From Ilumatobacteraceae bacterium (GTDB taxonomy: Bacteria > Actinomycetota > Acidimicrobiia > Acidimicrobiales > Ilumatobacteraceae), in contig JAGYKR010000010.1 of the NCBI GenBank assembly GCA_018401375.1, forward strand, positions 1 through 64,000: DNA of 64,000 bases. The letters are read 5' to 3'. The notes beneath the pieces are model-generated. The model saw only the letters and a program-made list of their open reading frames with translations. It ran no database searches and was not told the origin of the DNA. The position numbers and the translations under genes were made by a program. Below, in pieces: positions 25,481 through 34,388 of the stretch; positions within the stretch are counted from its first letter, which is position 1; each line of letters opens with the position of its first letter.

Positions 25481-26446
25481 TCACTCAGGTGGTGTTCGAA
25501 ACCACACATCGCGTTGGGGGAACGGAATCTCGATCCCGGCGGACTCGAAGTTCTCTTTCACGGCCTTGCGCAGGGCGCGCTGTAACGCCCATTGCGCTCC
25601 AGCGGATGTTTTGACCATCAGTCGGATCGTGATGCCATCATCACCGAGCTGTTCCACTCCGGTCACCACCGGCGGCTCGAGCACAGTGTCTGCGAACTCC
25701 TGCTCCCCGACAACTTGCTCTGCAGTGCTGGTCATCACCGCAATCGCCGAATCGAGGTTGGTCTGATACGCCACTGAGACTTCCACAAGCGCCATCGACC
25801 AGACCTGAGACAAGTTCCCGACCCGAGTAATTTCGCCATTGGGGATATGCCAGACAGTGCCGTTCAGACTGCGGATCACAGTGGATCTCAGAGAAAATCG
25901 TTCCACGGTTCCGACCGCCGGACCGAGATCCACGACATCGCCAATGCCGTACTGGTCTTCCATGAGCATGAATAATCCGGCGATCCAGTCTTTCACCAAA
26001 CTCTGGGATCCAAAGCCTAGAGCGAGACCAACGATGCCAGCACCGGCAATCAACGGGCCCAAGGCGAGACCGATGACCCCAGCGATCAACATCAGTGTCA
26101 CCGCCCAAAGAGAGGTGCTCACAGCACCAGACAACACCCCGGCAATGGCCGTTGCTCGGGTCTCTCGCCGCGGATCATGCAGGGTTGTGCCGAGCTTCAG
26201 GACTTCTGGCTGAGCGCTGAGAACCCTTTGGACAAAACTTCTCACTCGCCGCTTAAGCACCCGATTCACGAGCAGAGCAACCAGCAAAATCCCGAGAATC
26301 TGGAGTGGCCGCAGGATCAACCATTCCGACCCTGAGGCGAGGGCTTCGTTACCGTTGGTGAGGTCATAGACAAATGCGCACAGCGATCCGTCTCGGTCCC
26401 AGCAATCTCCAGAGGTTTGCTGGATTCGTTCTACAAGTGAGGCCAT
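25481..26446 (-). CDS. mscS: MscS family mechanosensitive channel
   Basis: 321 residues. About three membrane helices; the pore-lining helix is the Gly/Ala-rich GAGIVGLALGFGSQSLVKDW, followed by the beta-domain start EDQYGIGDVVDL and the TVEKF-like GTVERFSLRSTVIRSLNG. A small-conductance osmotic release channel. An N-terminal ~30-residue stretch before the first helix contains two Cys. Divergent from ugd. TACGGT lies 8 nt before the ATG. Confidence 0.9.
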   Translation of the reverse strand: MASLVERIQQTSGDCWDRDGSLCAFVYDLTNGNEALASGSEWLILRPLQILGILLVALLVNRVLKRRVRSFVQRVLSAQPEVLKLGTTLHDPRRETRATAIAGVLSGAVSTSLWAVTLMLIAGVIGLALGPLIAGAGIVGLALGFGSQSLVKDWIAGLFMLMEDQYGIGDVVDLGPAVGTVERFSLRSTVIRSLNGTVWHIPNGEITRVGNLSQVWSMALVEVSVAYQTNLDSAIAVMTSTAEQVVGEQEFADTVLEPPVVTGVEQLGDDGITIRLMVKTSAGAQWALQRALRKAVKENFESAGIEIPFPQRDVWFRTPPE

Positions 26447-26506
26447 GTCTCAAGACCGTAGCAATCATCACGGGCTGGGAGGACTGTGCGGTACAGTCGG
26501 TCCGGC

Positions 26507-27883
26507 GTGAATCAAGCAGACCCCTTACATGAATCCGATCCCTCACTGGTGATTGCCGTGGTTGGCACCGGATATGTCGGACTGACCACCGGGGCCTGCT
26601 TGGCCTCCATCGGACATCGGGTGATCTGTGCCGATATCGACCCTGCCAAAATCGCAAAACTCCAAAATGGCGAGATTCCGATCGTGGAAGAGGGTCTCGC
26701 CGAAATTGTGACCGAGGCCCGCGCTAACGGCTTACTCACCTTCGTTGTGGGGGCCGCCACCGCTGCAGCTCAAGCAGAGATCGTGTTCTTGTCGGTGCCC
26801 ACCCCCCAGGGTGAGGACGGCTCGGCAGACCTCAGCTACATCGAAGCCGCCGCAGCCGAAATTGGGCCGGTGTTGAGGCCAGGAGCGATCGTCATCAACA
26901 AGTCCACGGTGCCCGTTGGGTCCACCCGGGTCGTGGAGAATGTGCTGCAGCGCAGTGATGTCCATGTGGTGTCTAATCCGGAGTTTTTGCGGGAGGGTTC
27001 TGCAGTTCAGGATTTTTTGCATCCCGATCGGGTAGTGATCGGTGCCGACGATCCCGATGCTGCACAGCGGGTGGCGGCTCTGTATCGAGGAATCGACACA
27101 GAGTTTGTGCTCACAGATCCGGCCTCAGCGGAGACCATCAAATACGCAGCGAATGGTTTTTTGGCGATGAAGATCTCCTTCATCAATGCGGTAGCCGCGA
27201 TGTGCGAGGCGGTGGGTGCGGATGTGGCTGACGTGATCCGTGGGATCGGTAGCGATTCGAGGATTGGGGCTGCCTTTTTGAATCCGGGTCCGGGTTGGGG
27301 TGGAAGCTGTTTCCCGAAGGATTCACGGGCGCTCGTGCGGATCGCTGAAAGCCATGGCTACGACTTCTCAATGATGCGCGGGGTCATCGAAGTCAATGAG
27401 GAGCAACGAGCTCGGATGGTGGACAAGGTGCTGCGCGGTTTGGATCGGAGTAGTTCCTCGGTCCCGATGGCGTTGGGAAGTTCCACCGGCACCCCCGACA
27501 AGGTGCAGCGGGTTGCAGTCTGGGGTTTGACCTTTAAGGCCGGCACCGATGATCTGCGCGAATCCCCGTCGCTTGCGATCATCGCCGAATTGCTCCGCCG
27601 TGGAGTGGAGATATGTGGTTATGACCCGACCGTGCCGGTAGACGTGAGCGATCACCGTGTCGGAGCGCTGGCAGGGATCTCGGTGGCCGAGTCCGCTCTT
27701 GTGGCAGCGCGTGGCGCCGACCTGTTGATGGTGGCCACTGAATGGTCGGAGTTTCGATCCGTGGACCTCCACGCAGTCGCTGCGGTGATGAACGGCACGA
27801 TGGTGGTAGATACCCGCAATCTGCTCGACCCAGAAGATGTCAAAGCCGCCGGGCTGAGCTACGACGGAGTGGGTCGCAGATGA
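26507..27883 (+). CDS. ugd: UDP-glucose 6-dehydrogenase
   Basis: 458 residues from GTG 26507. NAD motif GTGYVGLTTG, STVPVGST, NPEFLREGSAVQDF and the catalytic Cys268 in GGSCFPKD mark a UDP-glucose/GDP-mannose dehydrogenase; the next gene makes UDP-glucose the likely substrate. First gene of a three-gene coupled operon: its TGA overlaps the uxs ATG by 4 bp. TACAGT lies 9 nt before the GTG; the frame is open to another GTG at 26486. Confidence 0.92.
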   Translation: MNQADPLHESDPSLVIAVVGTGYVGLTTGACLASIGHRVICADIDPAKIAKLQNGEIPIVEEGLAEIVTEARANGLLTFVVGAATAAAQAEIVFLSVPTPQGEDGSADLSYIEAAAAEIGPVLRPGAIVINKSTVPVGSTRVVENVLQRSDVHVVSNPEFLREGSAVQDFLHPDRVVIGADDPDAAQRVAALYRGIDTEFVLTDPASAETIKYAANGFLAMKISFINAVAAMCEAVGADVADVIRGIGSDSRIGAAFLNPGPGWGGSCFPKDSRALVRIAESHGYDFSMMRGVIEVNEEQRARMVDKVLRGLDRSSSSVPMALGSSTGTPDKVQRVAVWGLTFKAGTDDLRESPSLAIIAELLRRGVEICGYDPTVPVDVSDHRVGALAGISVAESALVAARGADLLMVATEWSEFRSVDLHAVAAVMNGTMVVDTRNLLDPEDVKAAGLSYDGVGRR

Positions 27884-28833
27884 CGCGCACCGTCGTAGTG
27901 GCGGGAGGTTCAGGATTTATCGGTTCTCATCTGTGTGAGCGCCTCTTGGATCGCGGTGACCGGGTGATCTGTGTGGACAATCTTTCCACCGGGAAACGTG
28001 CCAACATCGCCGAGCTCGAAAGCCGCCCCGAGATGAGGTTTTTCGAGGCGGATGTCTGTGAGGAGTTCGGGCCTGATCTGCGCAATCTGATCGAAGACTG
28101 GGGTCTCGATGCGGTGTTGCATCTCGCCAGTCCGGCTTCGCCGCCGGCCTATCTGGCACGCCCGATCGAAACTCTCGACGTGGGTAGTCGTGGCACCCGG
28201 AACTTGTTACATGTCGCCGAGGCCCAGGGCGCTCGTTTCATTTTGGCTTCTACGAGCGAGGTGTACGGGGATCCGCTCGAACATCCCCAAACCGAAAGCT
28301 ATTGGGGCAACGTGAATCCGATCGGAGAACGATCGGTGTATGACGAGTCCAAACGATTCGCTGAAGCGCTCACGATGGCCATGCATCGCAGTCGGGGAAT
28401 GAACATCGGGATTCTGCGGATCTTCAACACTTACGGTCCACGCTTACAGCCCTCTGACGGCCGGGTGATCTCCAACTTCGTGGCTCAGGCTCTGTCTGGG
28501 GTGCCATTTACGATGTACGGAGACGGCTCGCAGACACGCAGTTTTTGCTATGTGGATGACCTCGTCACCGGGATTGTCGCGATGCTCGACTCCTCAGAGG
28601 TGGGCCCGATCAACCTCGGTAACCCCATTGAGTTCACGTTGCGTGAACTAGCGGATGTGATGGCCGAACTGTGTGAGGTCCCGCTGCAGATCACATACGC
28701 ACCCTTGCCGAGCGACGATCCCCGAATGCGTCAGCCCGACATCACGCTGGCGCGAGAACGCCTTGGCTGGGAACCGCAAATCGATCTGCGGGACGGTTTG
28801 GCTTCCACTATTGCTTGGCAGAGGTCCCGATGA
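27880..28833 (+). CDS. uxs: UDP-glucuronate decarboxylase (UDP-xylose synthase)
   Basis: 317 residues. Rossmann motif GGSGFIGSHL; HLASPASPPAYLARPIETL and STSEVYGDPLEHPQTESYWG are the UXS signature; catalytic pair in YDESKRFAE, and RIFNTYGPRL. Converts UDP-glucuronate to UDP-xylose, directly using the product of the upstream dehydrogenase. ATGA overlaps on both sides (with ugd and with the CLC gene) show tight coupling. Confidence 0.92.
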   Translation: MTRTVVVAGGSGFIGSHLCERLLDRGDRVICVDNLSTGKRANIAELESRPEMRFFEADVCEEFGPDLRNLIEDWGLDAVLHLASPASPPAYLARPIETLDVGSRGTRNLLHVAEAQGARFILASTSEVYGDPLEHPQTESYWGNVNPIGERSVYDESKRFAEALTMAMHRSRGMNIGILRIFNTYGPRLQPSDGRVISNFVAQALSGVPFTMYGDGSQTRSFCYVDDLVTGIVAMLDSSEVGPINLGNPIEFTLRELADVMAELCEVPLQITYAPLPSDDPRMRQPDITLARERLGWEPQIDLRDGLASTIAWQRSR

Positions 28834-30146
28834 TTGGCGGTCGCCTTCGCTTGCGATTGCGACCCCGCTCGTTTGATGTTCGACGCGATGAGTTCAGAGA
28901 CATCGTCAATCGATCGCGTGACGCAGTCCTGCTCGCCGCAGTGACCGGAGTGATCGTTGGGCTCGGCGTGCGTGGCTTTGAGTACCTCGTCATCGAGGTG
29001 GCCTACCACTGGGTGCTGAGCACCAACATCTGGCTGATGGCTGGCCTCCCAGTGGTCGGCCTGTTGGCGTCATCGCTGATCCTGAAATACATCGGTAAAG
29101 GTGCGAGCGGTGCTACCACGGATGAATATTTGCGAGCCTTTCACGATCGCCATCATCTGCTCGGCATTCGGCCGTTAATCGCCCGGCTTTCCGCCTCGGT
29201 GGTCACGCTCGGATCCGGCGGGGCGCTTGGCCTCGAAGGTCCTTCTTTATACGGTGGGGCCACGATCGGCCACTCCCTGCAACGCCGTTTCCCACGGCTG
29301 TTTCGGAGGTCGGATCATCGGACCTTGCTCGTGGCAGGTGCTGCCGCCGGGGTGGCGGCCATTTTCAAGGCTCCCGCTACCGGAGCGATCTTTGCTCTTG
29401 AGGTTCCTTATCGTGACGATCTGGCGCGCCGGATGCTGCTGCCGGCCCTCGTGGCTAGCGCCACCGGCTACTTCACATTTGTCTCACTCAGTGATACTTC
29501 GCCGATCTTTCGAGTTGTGGACGTCCCGCTGTTTTCCCTGCGTGACCTCTTAGGGGCCTTGATCATCGGGGTGGTGGCGGCACTCGGTGCGCGCTTGTTC
29601 GCAAAGATGATGAAAGCGGCCAAGGCTTTTTCTCTACGTGCCATTGCGATTCGGGTCAGCCTCGCCGGGACAGGCTTGGTGCTGCTGTTCTGGCTGTCAT
29701 GGGTGATCACCGGGGAGCATCTGACAAAGGGGACTGGCTACGAGGTAATCACCGAATGGTTGATTGATCCTGACCTCGCTTTGTGGGTGATCGTTGCGAT
29801 CTTTTTGATGCGATGTTTGTCCTCGGCGTTCACCATGGCCGGTGGCGGGGTGGGCGGGGTGTTCATCCCACTCGTGGTGGGTGGGGCGTTCACCGGCCGC
29901 ATCGTCGGCGAAGTGGTGCATCCCGAGCGTTACACCCTGTATACGTTGCTCGGGATTGCCGCCTTCCTCGGAGCCGGCTACCGGGTGCCGTTGGCCGCTG
30001 TGATGTTTGTGGCCGAAACCACCGGCCGGCCCAACTTCGTGGTGCCCGCCTTGTTCGCTGCAGTGGCCGCCGAACTGGTGATGGGGGAGCAGTCGATCAC
30101 CGTGTTCCAGCGACGACCCTATGAGCGTCTCGATACCGATTCGTGA
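28830..30146 (+). CDS. CLC family chloride channel or Cl-/H+ antiporter
   Basis: 438 residues, many hydrophobic helices. The ion-path motifs are GSGGALGLEGPSLYGG, with the gating Glu at about residue 136 in GLEGP, and GGGVGGVFIP; the usual GSGIP is altered to GSGGA. Start ATG 28830 overlaps the uxs stop (ATGA), so it is translated from the UDP-xylose operon; the functional link is unclear. No C-terminal CBS domains. Confidence 0.9.
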   Translation: MIGGRLRLRLRPRSFDVRRDEFRDIVNRSRDAVLLAAVTGVIVGLGVRGFEYLVIEVAYHWVLSTNIWLMAGLPVVGLLASSLILKYIGKGASGATTDEYLRAFHDRHHLLGIRPLIARLSASVVTLGSGGALGLEGPSLYGGATIGHSLQRRFPRLFRRSDHRTLLVAGAAAGVAAIFKAPATGAIFALEVPYRDDLARRMLLPALVASATGYFTFVSLSDTSPIFRVVDVPLFSLRDLLGALIIGVVAALGARLFAKMMKAAKAFSLRAIAIRVSLAGTGLVLLFWLSWVITGEHLTKGTGYEVITEWLIDPDLALWVIVAIFLMRCLSSAFTMAGGGVGGVFIPLVVGGAFTGRIVGEVVHPERYTLYTLLGIAAFLGAGYRVPLAAVMFVAETTGRPNFVVPALFAAVAAELVMGEQSITVFQRRPYERLDTDS

Positions 30147-30165
30147 GATGCCCCCGGACTGATGT

Positions 30166-30171
30166 CAGGAT
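30166..30171 (+). promoter_or_regulatory. -10-like box CAGGAT of the carboxyltransferase gene
   Basis: CAGGAT, exactly 6 nt, ATG 30178. Confidence 0.42.
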
Positions 30172-30177
30172 TCGGTC

Positions 30178-32055
30178 ATGACCACCGCATCCGAGGCCTC
30201 CACCGCCACCATCGAGATCCGCTCCGAACTCCAAGGCACGATCGTTGCGATTGAGATCCCGGAGTCGAGTTTCGTTCGCGCCGGCCGGGTGATCCTGCTA
30301 GTGGAATCGATGAAACTTCACCACGAGGTCATCGCCCCCGTGGCCGGTCAGATCGGCAGACTCGCAGTGGCCGTGGGCGAAACAGTGCATGTGGGTGATC
30401 TGCTGTGCGTGATCACGGTGGGTGAGGAATCTGCGAGCGGAACCGACGCGACAACGGTGGGCGCTGATGAAACTGATCCTGACAGCCCAACCGACGAGAT
30501 GCGGGCGGATCTAGCCGAGGTCATCGAACGGCATCGTCTCGGATGGGATGAAGCCCGTGGTCCTGCAGTGGCCAAACGCCACGCCCGGGGCCATCGCACA
30601 GCCCGCGAGAACTTGGCCGATCTGATTGACCCGGGCAGTTTCATTGAGTACGGGCCTCTTGCAATCGCTGCTCAGCGGCGTCGCCGTGAACTCGCCGATC
30701 TGATTGCGAACACCCCAGCCGACGGTCTCGTCGGTGGTATCGGCTCGATCAACGGTGACCTGTTTGAGGGGCGGGCTGCGCAATGCATCGCCGTCTCTTA
30801 TGACTACACCGTGTTGGCCGGGACCCAAGGTACCCAGAATCATCGCAAGAAAGACCGTCTCTTTGAGGTGGCCGAACAGCTCCGCTTGCCGATCGTGTTC
30901 TTCACCGAAGGTGGCGGTGGACGCCCGGGTGATACCGACGCGCCGGGAATCAGCGGCCTCGATTGCCTAGCGTTCCAATGGTTCGCTCAGCTATCGGGTC
31001 TCGTGCCGTTGATCGGGATCGCCTCGGGCTACTGCTTTGCAGGGAATGCTGCGATCCTTGGATGCTGCGATGTGGTGATCGCCACCGAAGATTCCAACAT
31101 CGGCATGGGTGGGCCCGCCATGATCGAAGGTGGCGGTCTCGGGGTGTACGAGCCAACCGAGATTGGACCGGTGTCAGTGCAGCGGGCCAATGGCGTGATC
31201 GATGTGGTGGTCCCTGACGAACAGACCGCAGTCGTGGTTGCGAAAAAATATCTGTCGTACTTCCAAGGCCCGCTGAGCCAGTGGTCAGCGAGCGACCCTG
31301 AGTTATTGCGCGATGTGATTCCGGTGGACCGGATGCGCAGTTACGACGTGCGTCGTGCGATCGAACTGATCTTTGATACCGACAGCGTGCTCGAGCTACG
31401 CCGCGACTTCGGTCTCGGCATGATCACGGCGTTGGCTCGGGTGGAGGGCATTGCGGTGGGCGTGGTGGCAAATAACCCCGCTCATCTCGCCGGTGCGATC
31501 GATTCCGATGGAGCCGATAAGGCGGCCCGATTCCTGCAGCTATGCGATGCGCACGGAATCCCGGTGATCACGCTGTGCGACACCCCCGGAATGATGGTGG
31601 GCCCTGATGTGGAGGCCACTGCGCTGGTGCGGCATTGCAGCCGCCTGTTTGTGACCGGGGCCAACATCTCTGTACCGCTGATCACGATCGTGCTGCGCAA
31701 GGCTTATGGGCTCGGTGCCCAAGCGATGATGGGAGGCACTACCAAAGCGCCATTGGCGTGTTTGGCATGGCCCACCGGCGAGTTCGGGGGTATGGGCCTC
31801 GAAGGCGCAGTGCGTCTTGGCTATCGCAAAGAGCTCGAAGCGGCGCCCAGTGATGAGGCCCGAGAAGCGCTGTTCCGCGAGCTCGTGGACCGGATGTATG
31901 CCCATGGGCGGGCGGTCAGCGTCGCCTCCTACTTTGAAATCGATGATGTGATCGATCCTGCAGATACCCGGCATTGGTTAGCCACATTGCTGAAATCAGC
32001 GCCGGCACCACAGGCTGGGGATCCCAAACGGCGCTCCAATATTGACACCTGGTGA
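30178..32055 (+). CDS. Biotinyl domain fused to acyl-CoA carboxyltransferase
   Basis: 625 residues. Residues ~10-80 are a biotin/lipoyl-attachment domain with the modified Lys46 in ESMKL (most carboxylases have EAMKM). After an acidic linker (~85-110), residues ~120-620 are a carboxyltransferase with both halves: N-half GRRTARENL-type start (GHRTARENLADLIDPGSFIEYG, cut) and oxyanion GYCFAGNAA, C-half GMMVGPDVE and GLGAQAMMGG. It moves carboxyl from biotin to an acyl-CoA. No biotin carboxylase domain is present here or next door, so BC must come from elsewhere. Family relatives include the single-chain long-chain acyl-CoA carboxylases, of which this looks like the BCCP-CT part. Confidence 0.85.
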   Translation: MTTASEASTATIEIRSELQGTIVAIEIPESSFVRAGRVILLVESMKLHHEVIAPVAGQIGRLAVAVGETVHVGDLLCVITVGEESASGTDATTVGADETDPDSPTDEMRADLAEVIERHRLGWDEARGPAVAKRHARGHRTARENLADLIDPGSFIEYGPLAIAAQRRRRELADLIANTPADGLVGGIGSINGDLFEGRAAQCIAVSYDYTVLAGTQGTQNHRKKDRLFEVAEQLRLPIVFFTEGGGGRPGDTDAPGISGLDCLAFQWFAQLSGLVPLIGIASGYCFAGNAAILGCCDVVIATEDSNIGMGGPAMIEGGGLGVYEPTEIGPVSVQRANGVIDVVVPDEQTAVVVAKKYLSYFQGPLSQWSASDPELLRDVIPVDRMRSYDVRRAIELIFDTDSVLELRRDFGLGMITALARVEGIAVGVVANNPAHLAGAIDSDGADKAARFLQLCDAHGIPVITLCDTPGMMVGPDVEATALVRHCSRLFVTGANISVPLITIVLRKAYGLGAQAMMGGTTKAPLACLAWPTGEFGGMGLEGAVRLGYRKELEAAPSDEAREALFRELVDRMYAHGRAVSVASYFEIDDVIDPADTRHWLATLLKSAPAPQAGDPKRRSNIDTW

Positions 32056-32080
32056 GAGTTTGAAAATCGCGACTCCGCGC

Positions 32081-32812
32081 TCAGGCCAATGAACCGAATA
32101 CCCAGTTAGTGGCCTTCACTGAGCCCATCGAGGCACTCGAAGCAGGCGAATAGCGATGGCCCGGATAGAGCACCACCTGATCGTCCACCTTGGACAGCCG
32201 TCCCAAACTGTGCATCATGTCTTGGGCGTTGCTCCCGGGGAGATCGGTGCGACCGCAACCGTCAAGGAACAAGGTGTCACCGGCCACCAAACGTCCATCC
32301 ACCATGAAGCATTGGCTGCCAGGAGTATGACCCGGAGTATGGATCAACTCGATGGAGATGTCGCCCACCTGGACGCGATCCCCGGATTCGTGGGCTATCA
32401 GATCGGTCTCTGATACCCCGGAGGTGCGCACCACCCACGGCACCTCAGCCGCATTGACATGGATCGGACACGACACCTTGGTTAAAAGTGCAGCGATCCC
32501 TTGGATCTCCATCCCCATCATGGAACCGCCGATGTGATCAGGGTGATAGTGGGTGGCCAATACACCGGTGACTCGCATCTCATCGGCAGCCACAACATCG
32601 AGCAGATCATCCACTGCGTAGGCCGGATCTACGAGCACACATTCACCCGTGACTCGATCGCCGATCGCGTAGACAAAGTTCACCATCTGGGTGGCGAGTG
32701 GATCACCTTGAGCGAAATCACGACCCGAGAGCAACTGTCGAAAGTAGAGCCGATCGCCGGCGGAATGGGCATCGTTGGGAAGATCCTCACGGGAAGCGTC
32801 GTGGCTGGCCAT
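32081..32812 (-). CDS. MBL-fold metallo-hydrolase (glyoxalase II / persulfide dioxygenase-like)
   Basis: 243 residues. Metal motif H88-x-H90-x-D92-H93 (THYHPDHIGG), then HTPGHTPGSQCFMV, GDTLFLDGCGRTDLPG and YPGHRY, matching the group that includes glyoxalase II and persulfide dioxygenases. A small hydroxyacyl-thiol or persulfide substrate is likely. Start ATG 32812 with TAGGCT 7 nt upstream; divergent from and very close to the ProA-like gene. Confidence 0.85.
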   Translation of the reverse strand: MASHDASREDLPNDAHSAGDRLYFRQLLSGRDFAQGDPLATQMVNFVYAIGDRVTGECVLVDPAYAVDDLLDVVAADEMRVTGVLATHYHPDHIGGSMMGMEIQGIAALLTKVSCPIHVNAAEVPWVVRTSGVSETDLIAHESGDRVQVGDISIELIHTPGHTPGSQCFMVDGRLVAGDTLFLDGCGRTDLPGSNAQDMMHSLGRLSKVDDQVVLYPGHRYSPASSASMGSVKATNWVFGSLA

Positions 32813-32819
32813 GGCCTGC

Positions 32820-32825
32820 AGCCTA
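32820..32825 (-). promoter_or_regulatory. -10-like box TAGGCT of the MBL hydrolase gene
   Basis: TAGGCT on the minus strand, 7 nt before ATG 32812. Confidence 0.42.
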
Positions 32826-32837
32826 CGCTGATCACCA

Positions 32838-34388
32838 ATGGACCGATCAGATTGCCCCCCTGCCCGGACTCGAGCATCCGGTCCCCATACGGGAACATTG
32901 ACCTCGCTCAGCGCTGGCCAACCGATCCCATTCGGTGGGGATCGTGTCGCTTACGTAGATGAGGACTTAGCAGCGCAGTTTGTTCCGGGGGATCGCCTCG
33001 TCGTCGTGCAAAGCACCGGGGGATTACTGCGGATTCCCGAGGACCAATCCACCCTGGTGGATCAGGCTGTGGAAACGGCACTGCAGGCATTTTCTGACCT
33101 GCAGAACTGTTCCGCCGCACAGGTCACTGCTTTTTTTGAGGCCTTTGCGGCGGCGCTGGAAACCCCCGAGGTCATCGCACAGATTCGTGCTGCAAACGAG
33201 GCGGATCTCGTGGCTGCTCGGCAACGTCAGCGCTCCACCACACGACTCGCGTTCACCGATTCCATGCATCAACAGATGATCGAGGGTTTGCGGATCTGGA
33301 AAGAGGCGGTAGTCGATAACGGATCTCCAGTACAGACCCAGTCCCATCAGGGTTGGATCGTGGAGAGTCATCGGGCTCCGCTCGGGGTGGTGGGGTTCGT
33401 ATTTGAAGGCCGCCCAAACGTGTTCGCTGATGCGGTCGGCGTGTTGCGCACCGGCAACACCGTGGTATTTCGGATTGGATCCGACGCCCTCGGCACGGCG
33501 CGGGCCCTCATGGAACACGCCGTACAACCGAGCCTGCGTTCGGCTGGCTTGCCGCAAGGATCGGCTGTGCTTGTGGATTCGGTGGAACGCTCCAGCGGGC
33601 TTGCGCTGTTCAGCGATTCACGGCTCAGCCTTGCAGTGGCGCGAGGATCTGGGGAAGCGGTTGCCCAACTCGGGGCAGTAGCCCGCCAGAGCGGAGTGCC
33701 GGTCAGCCTCCACGGCACCGGTGGGGCGTGGATGCTCGCCTCCGCCAATAGCGATCCCGATCGGCTTTACGCGAGCCTCGTGAACTCGCTGGATCGAAAG
33801 GTGTGTAACACCACCAACGTGGTGTGCCTCACCCGAGATACCGCACCAGCGCTGATGCCGGTGGTGCTCAGCGCGCTCACTGAGGCTGCGGCCGGGCTCG
33901 GCGAGTCCCCACGTCTGCATCTCACTGCGGCCGCTGCAGATCTGGTGGATCCGGAAGTGTTTACGAAACTCGTGGAGATCCAACGGGCTGAGGGTCCAGT
34001 TACCGAATCGCTCGCAACGGTCATCGCTGAAGAAGACCTCGCTCAGGAGTGGGAATGGGAACGCTCACCAGAGATTTCTGTGGCCGTGGTGGAAGATCTT
34101 GATCACGCAGTGAGGCTTTTCAATCGGTATAGCCCACAGTTCGTGATCTCCATGATCTCTGATGACCCGAGTGACCATGATCTCGTCTATCGCACCGCTA
34201 ACGCACCCTTTGTCGGTGACGGGTTCACCCGTTGGGTAGATGGCCAGTATGCGCTGTTGACCCCCGAACTCGGCCTGTCCAACTGGGAGGGTGGTCGTCT
34301 GCTGGGCCGCAGCGCGATCCTCTCAGGTGACAGTGTGCATACGGTCCGATTGCGGGCCCGCATCTCCACCCCGGATCTCCGGCGCTGA
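32838..34388 (+). CDS. ProA-like aldehyde dehydrogenase (glutamate-5-semialdehyde dehydrogenase family)
   Basis: 516 residues, about 90 more than ordinary ProA. LGVVGFVFEGRPNVFADA matches the ProA GVIG-EARPNV motif, the catalytic Cys is in DRKVCNTTNVV (about residue 323) and GDGFTRWVDGQYAL / GLSNWEGGRLLGR end the domain. The extra N-terminus contains GDRLVVVQSTGGLLRIP, a small module not found in standard ProA. The substrate may differ from glutamyl phosphate: no proB is adjacent. Start uncertain; a TTG at about 32898 is possible. Its stop overlaps the CPBP gene start by one base (TGATG). Confidence 0.78.
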   Translation: MDRSDCPPARTRASGPHTGTLTSLSAGQPIPFGGDRVAYVDEDLAAQFVPGDRLVVVQSTGGLLRIPEDQSTLVDQAVETALQAFSDLQNCSAAQVTAFFEAFAAALETPEVIAQIRAANEADLVAARQRQRSTTRLAFTDSMHQQMIEGLRIWKEAVVDNGSPVQTQSHQGWIVESHRAPLGVVGFVFEGRPNVFADAVGVLRTGNTVVFRIGSDALGTARALMEHAVQPSLRSAGLPQGSAVLVDSVERSSGLALFSDSRLSLAVARGSGEAVAQLGAVARQSGVPVSLHGTGGAWMLASANSDPDRLYASLVNSLDRKVCNTTNVVCLTRDTAPALMPVVLSALTEAAAGLGESPRLHLTAAAADLVDPEVFTKLVEIQRAEGPVTESLATVIAEEDLAQEWEWERSPEISVAVVEDLDHAVRLFNRYSPQFVISMISDDPSDHDLVYRTANAPFVGDGFTRWVDGQYALLTPELGLSNWEGGRLLGRSAILSGDSVHTVRLRARISTPDLRR

